Origin: Rhodococcus sp. 06-462-5 | GTDB taxonomy: Bacteria > Actinomycetota > Actinomycetes > Mycobacteriales > Mycobacteriaceae | Assembly: GCF_002258315.1 (NCBI RefSeq) | Contig: NZ_NOYD01000001.1 | Coordinates: 310,001 to 374,000 of the forward strand | Length of the DNA stretch: 64,000 nt | Reading direction: 5' to 3' | Shown: positions 61,967 through 64,000 of the stretch, one piece after another | How the letters are laid out: each line of letters starts with the position of its first letter | Numbering within the stretch: the stretch's first letter is position 1 | Notes under the pieces: generated by a model | What the model was told of the DNA's origin: nothing | The model's database searches: none | Seen by the model: the letters and a program-made list of their open reading frames with translations, nothing else | Translations under genes and position numbers: made by a program

Positions 61967-62108
61967 GCGGTCCAATGCACCCGATTCGGTCCTTGCAGAA
62001 CGCTGACGCTCACGCAGTACGGCAGCGGACGAACGCGTCGACGCGGGGCGGAGTCGTCTCCGTATGCACGGATGGCATCGAGCTCGGTGGCGTCGAGCTG
62101 GGGTGATC
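61967..62108. repeat. Imperfect direct repeat, copy A (with a gene 3'-end fragment)
   Basis: About 140 bp clearly similar to 63684-63838 in the same orientation. The minus-strand translation of copy A gives QLDATELDAIRAYGDDSAPR, matching QLYATELDALRAHKDNTDPR of the gene at the right edge of the window. It is therefore a partial, diverged copy of that gene's 3' end and downstream sequence. The two copies flank the MarR/EamA gene pair. Confidence 0.75.
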
Positions 62109-62116
62109 ACCCGCGG

Positions 62117-62662
62117 TCAGACGCCGCCGGTGTCTCCGAGAGAGATCGACAACTTTCGCAGAAGCCGCTCCAGCTCGCTTCGTTCGTCGGGTTCGAGATC
62201 CGATACCAGGCGGGCTGCATTGGCCACATGGCCGTCCACGACGCGTTCGACCACGTCGTGTCCCTCGGCCGTCAGCGTGATCAGAATGCTGCGCCGGTTC
62301 GCAGGGTCGGTTTCGCGGGTCAGAAGACCCTTCGTCACCAGGCGGTCCACCCGGTTGGTCATCGCGGCCGAGCCGACCATCGTGCGGGCGACCAGGTCTT
62401 TCGGCGTCAGAGTGTAGGGCGGCCCCGACCTGCGCAACGTCGCCAGCACGTCGAATTCCCAGGGCTCCATGTTCTCCCCGGCGAAGTAGCCACGGATCTC
62501 GTGTTCGACCAATCGCGAGGTCCGCGACAGTCGCCCGACCAAGCCCATGGGTGATGCCTCCATCTCGGGCCGCTCTCGTTTCCATTGCTCCAAGAACGAA
62601 TCGACTGCGTCGGTCAACGAACTCTCCTTGCGCACTGCGGATGGCAATCGATATTTCGACAT
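62117..62662 (-). CDS. MarR-family transcriptional regulator
   Basis: 181 residues. The winged-helix core (about 50-150) has FAGENMEPWEFDVLATLRRS, YTLTPKDLVARTMVGSAAMT and NRVDRLVTKGLLTRETDPAN, with the RR in NRRSILITLTAEG at the wing. The N-terminal 40 residues are longer than usual. Divergent from the EamA transporter; TTCGACATCGAA palindromes at its own start and 60 bp on point to autoregulation and control of the transporter. The 3' end is 9 bp from repeat copy A. Confidence 0.9.
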   Translation of the reverse strand: MSKYRLPSAVRKESSLTDAVDSFLEQWKRERPEMEASPMGLVGRLSRTSRLVEHEIRGYFAGENMEPWEFDVLATLRRSGPPYTLTPKDLVARTMVGSAAMTNRVDRLVTKGLLTRETDPANRRSILITLTAEGHDVVERVVDGHVANAARLVSDLEPDERSELERLLRKLSISLGDTGGV

Positions 62663-62726
62663 CGAACCGTTTGACGAACGGTAGCACCTGCCCTATTCTT
62701 TCGACGGGGAACAATTCGACATCGAA
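62655..62726. promoter_or_regulatory. Two identical operator-like palindromes in the MarR/EamA spacer
   Basis: TTCGACATCGAA occurs exactly at 62655-62666, overlapping the MarR start codon, and again at 62715-62726. The starts are exactly 60 bp apart. Each is TTCG-N4-CGAA. A MarR dimer on each site would block transcription both ways. Confidence 0.65.
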
Positions 62727-62743
62727 CTATTCGGGAACGAGAC

Positions 62744-63724
62744 ATGAGGCCTTCAGAAGGAACTTCCGTAGCGGACGCGATCAGGTGTCGTGCACGCCGT
62801 GCCGGTTCGATGAAATCCGGGAGCACGGTGCGCGATTCGTTGCTGACCGTCCTTGCGCCCGCGGTCTGGGGAAGCACGTACCTCGTGACGACCGAACTCC
62901 TTCCGCCCGACCGTCCTCTTCTGGCGTCGGTCGTGCGTGCACTGCCCGCCGGTCTGATCCTTGTCGCGTTGGGACGCGTTTTACCGCACGGAATCTGGTG
63001 GTGGCGCGCGATCGTGCTCGGTGTGCTCAATATCGGCGCGTTCTTCTACTTTCTGTTCGTTGCGGCGTATCACCTGCCCGGCGGTGTCGCGGCACTCGTC
63101 ATGAGTGTTCAGCCGATGATCGTGCTCGTTCTCGGTGTGGGACTGCTCGGGGCAAGGATCAAGAGCACGCACATCGTTGCCTGTGCCATGGGTGCGGTGG
63201 GGGTGGGACTTCTCGTCCTCCAGCCGAACGCCGGACTGGATCCGATCGGGGTCCTCGCAGGACTCGCGGGGGCGGCGAGCATGGCCTCCGGGCTGGTGCT
63301 GACGAAGAGATGGGGCAGACCCGAGGGCGTCGGAGTGCTGACGTTCACCGGATGGCAGCTGACGGTGGGAGGCTCGGTTCTGTGCCCGTTCATGCTGTTC
63401 GGAGAAGGTCTTCCTGACTCCATCACGGCAGAGAACGTCTCCGGGTTCCTCTACCTCAGTGTGATCGGCGCGCTTCTCGCCTACGCGGTGTGGTTCCGCG
63501 GTATCGGCACACTTCCCGCGCTTGCTGTGTCGTTTCTGTCGTTCGCGAGCCCACTCGCGGCAACTGTGCTCGGGTACCTCGTTCTCGGCCAGTCACTCTC
63601 GACTCTGCAACTGGTCGGTGCTGCGACCGTCGTCGCAGCAGTGATCATCGCGCAACCGATCCGCACCCCCTGGCCATTCCCGAGCGCGGTCCAGTGCTCC
63701 CGCTTCAGTCTTCGAGGACGCTGA
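62744..63724 (+). CDS. EamA/DMT-family transporter
   Basis: 326 residues from the ATG at 62744; an ATG at 62810 (MKSGSTVRDS) fits the family's short N-terminus better. Ten-helix DMT fold with two EamA repeats: LAPAVWGSTYLVTTELLPPD, YLFVAAYHLPGGVAALVMSV and ALAVSFLSFASPLAATVLGY. Probably exports a small metabolite or drug under MarR control. The last 14 residues (about PSAVQCSRFSLRGR) are encoded by repeat copy B and overlap the next gene, indicating the native C-terminus or stop was replaced when the repeat formed. Confidence 0.88.
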   Translation: MRPSEGTSVADAIRCRARRAGSMKSGSTVRDSLLTVLAPAVWGSTYLVTTELLPPDRPLLASVVRALPAGLILVALGRVLPHGIWWWRAIVLGVLNIGAFFYFLFVAAYHLPGGVAALVMSVQPMIVLVLGVGLLGARIKSTHIVACAMGAVGVGLLVLQPNAGLDPIGVLAGLAGAASMASGLVLTKRWGRPEGVGVLTFTGWQLTVGGSVLCPFMLFGEGLPDSITAENVSGFLYLSVIGALLAYAVWFRGIGTLPALAVSFLSFASPLAATVLGYLVLGQSLSTLQLVGAATVVAAVIIAQPIRTPWPFPSAVQCSRFSLRGR

Positions 63725-63838
63725 CGCTCACGCCGTACGGCAGGAAGCGGACGCGTCGACGCGGGTCGGTGTTGTCCTTGTGTGCACGGAGGGCATCGAG
63801 TTCGGTGGCGTAGAGCTGGTCGATCTGCGGTGATCCGG
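63684..63838. repeat. Imperfect direct repeat, copy B
   Basis: Partner of copy A at 61967-62108, same orientation. It starts in the EamA 3' end and continues into the minus-strand gene at the right edge. Copy B appears to be the parental one, because it is contiguous with the rest of that gene. Confidence 0.75.
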
Positions 63839-64000
63839 CGTCGTCGACGCTGTAGATCGCCCAGACTCCGTCACCCTTCTGACCTGTGGTTTCAGGCTCC
63901 GGCGGAGCTTTGGGTGCGCCGGAGCCCGAGGCGAACAGGGAGCCGACCACCTCACGCAGGCCCTCGGTTGCCTCACGGGCGAACTTGTCGAAGTCATCGG
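63705..64000 (-). CDS. Conserved hypothetical protein, partial (5' end outside window)
   Basis: The frame is open to the right edge. The visible C-terminal 97 residues read DDFDKFAREATEGLREVVGS, a Gly/Ala/Pro-rich linker (ASGSGAPKAPPEPET), then a compact domain: GVWAIYSVDDAGSPQIDQLY, ATELDALRAHKDNTDPRRRV and RFLPYGVSVSVLED. The last part looks like an alpha+beta C-terminal domain seen in hypothetical actinobacterial proteins, with no known function. Its final 20 bp overlap the EamA 3' end. A diverged copy of this 3' region lies at 61967. Confidence 0.8.
   Translation of the reverse strand, partial: DDFDKFAREATEGLREVVGSLFASGSGAPKAPPEPETTGQKGDGVWAIYSVDDAGSPQIDQLYATELDALRAHKDNTDPRRRVRFLPYGVSVSVLED

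Overview
High-GC actinobacterial chromosome, most likely Rhodococcus or a close Nocardiaceae relative. This is inferred from strong GC bias at third codon positions, frequent GTG starts, many 4-8 nt gene overlaps, a DUF222/HNH (13E12-type) gene, an HTH/Clp-N family remnant, a kinase-like/flippase-like membrane fusion and the overall gene style. I saw no rRNA, tRNA, CRISPR array, insertion sequence or prophage, and no gene-free stretch longer than 300 bases.

Layout. (1) 1-2643: an envelope-stress module of Asp23/Gls24-like proteins with a small membrane protein and a short J-domain protein (minus strand), divergent from an ECF sigma factor and a protein that overlaps its 3' end (plus strand). 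(2) 2748-10270: a complete kdpFABC-kdpDE potassium-transport and sensor operon, including a 27-codon kdpF. (3) 10252-20313: accessory metabolism and signalling. It holds a carboxymuconolactone decarboxylase-like protein, a MocR regulator, a lipoprotein gamma-glutamyltransferase, a GGDEF-EAL protein, a truncated Clp-N gene, a thioredoxin-reductase-like flavoprotein, several very small genes, an SGNH hydrolase lipoprotein and a LysE exporter. (4) 20238-26983: a urea/guanidine-type nitrogen operon of permease, two DUF1989 proteins, a urea-carboxylase-like protein reduced to its carboxyltransferase half, and allophanate hydrolase. A TetR gene lies divergently. (5) 27868-29804: SDR, cupin and spermidine-synthase-like genes. 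(6) 29801-41439 and 43951-53260: a near-complete purine-to-central-metabolism pathway. It includes an IclR regulator, urate permease, uricase, HIU hydrolase, OHCU decarboxylase, hydroxypyruvate isomerase, tartronate semialdehyde reductase, glyoxylate carboligase, glycerate kinase, allantoicase, allantoinase, XdhC, a purine permease, three-subunit xanthine dehydrogenase with an embedded guanine/8-oxoguanine deaminase, and PucR. A DUF222/HNH gene interrupts it. (7) 53310-64000: ABM monooxygenase, a second GGDEF-EAL protein, the membrane kinase-like/flippase-like fusion, GNAT, an MFS/ArsR divergon with clear operators, a glycosyltransferase, an SRPBCC protein among gene remnants, and a MarR/EamA divergon flanked by imperfect direct repeats.

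How it fits together. Guanine or 8-oxoguanine is deaminated, xanthine dehydrogenase makes urate, and uricase, HIU hydrolase and OHCU decarboxylase make allantoin. Allantoinase and allantoicase yield ureidoglycolate plus urea. Glyoxylate then goes through Gcl, GlxR and GlxK to phosphoglycerate. Two gaps stand out: no recognised ureidoglycolate lyase, and a urea-carboxylase homologue without biotin carboxylase or biotin carrier domains. The most unusual items are that truncated carboxylase, the small genes at 18.3-18.6 kb, the repeat-flanked MarR/EamA cassette and the gene graveyard at 61.3-62.1 kb.
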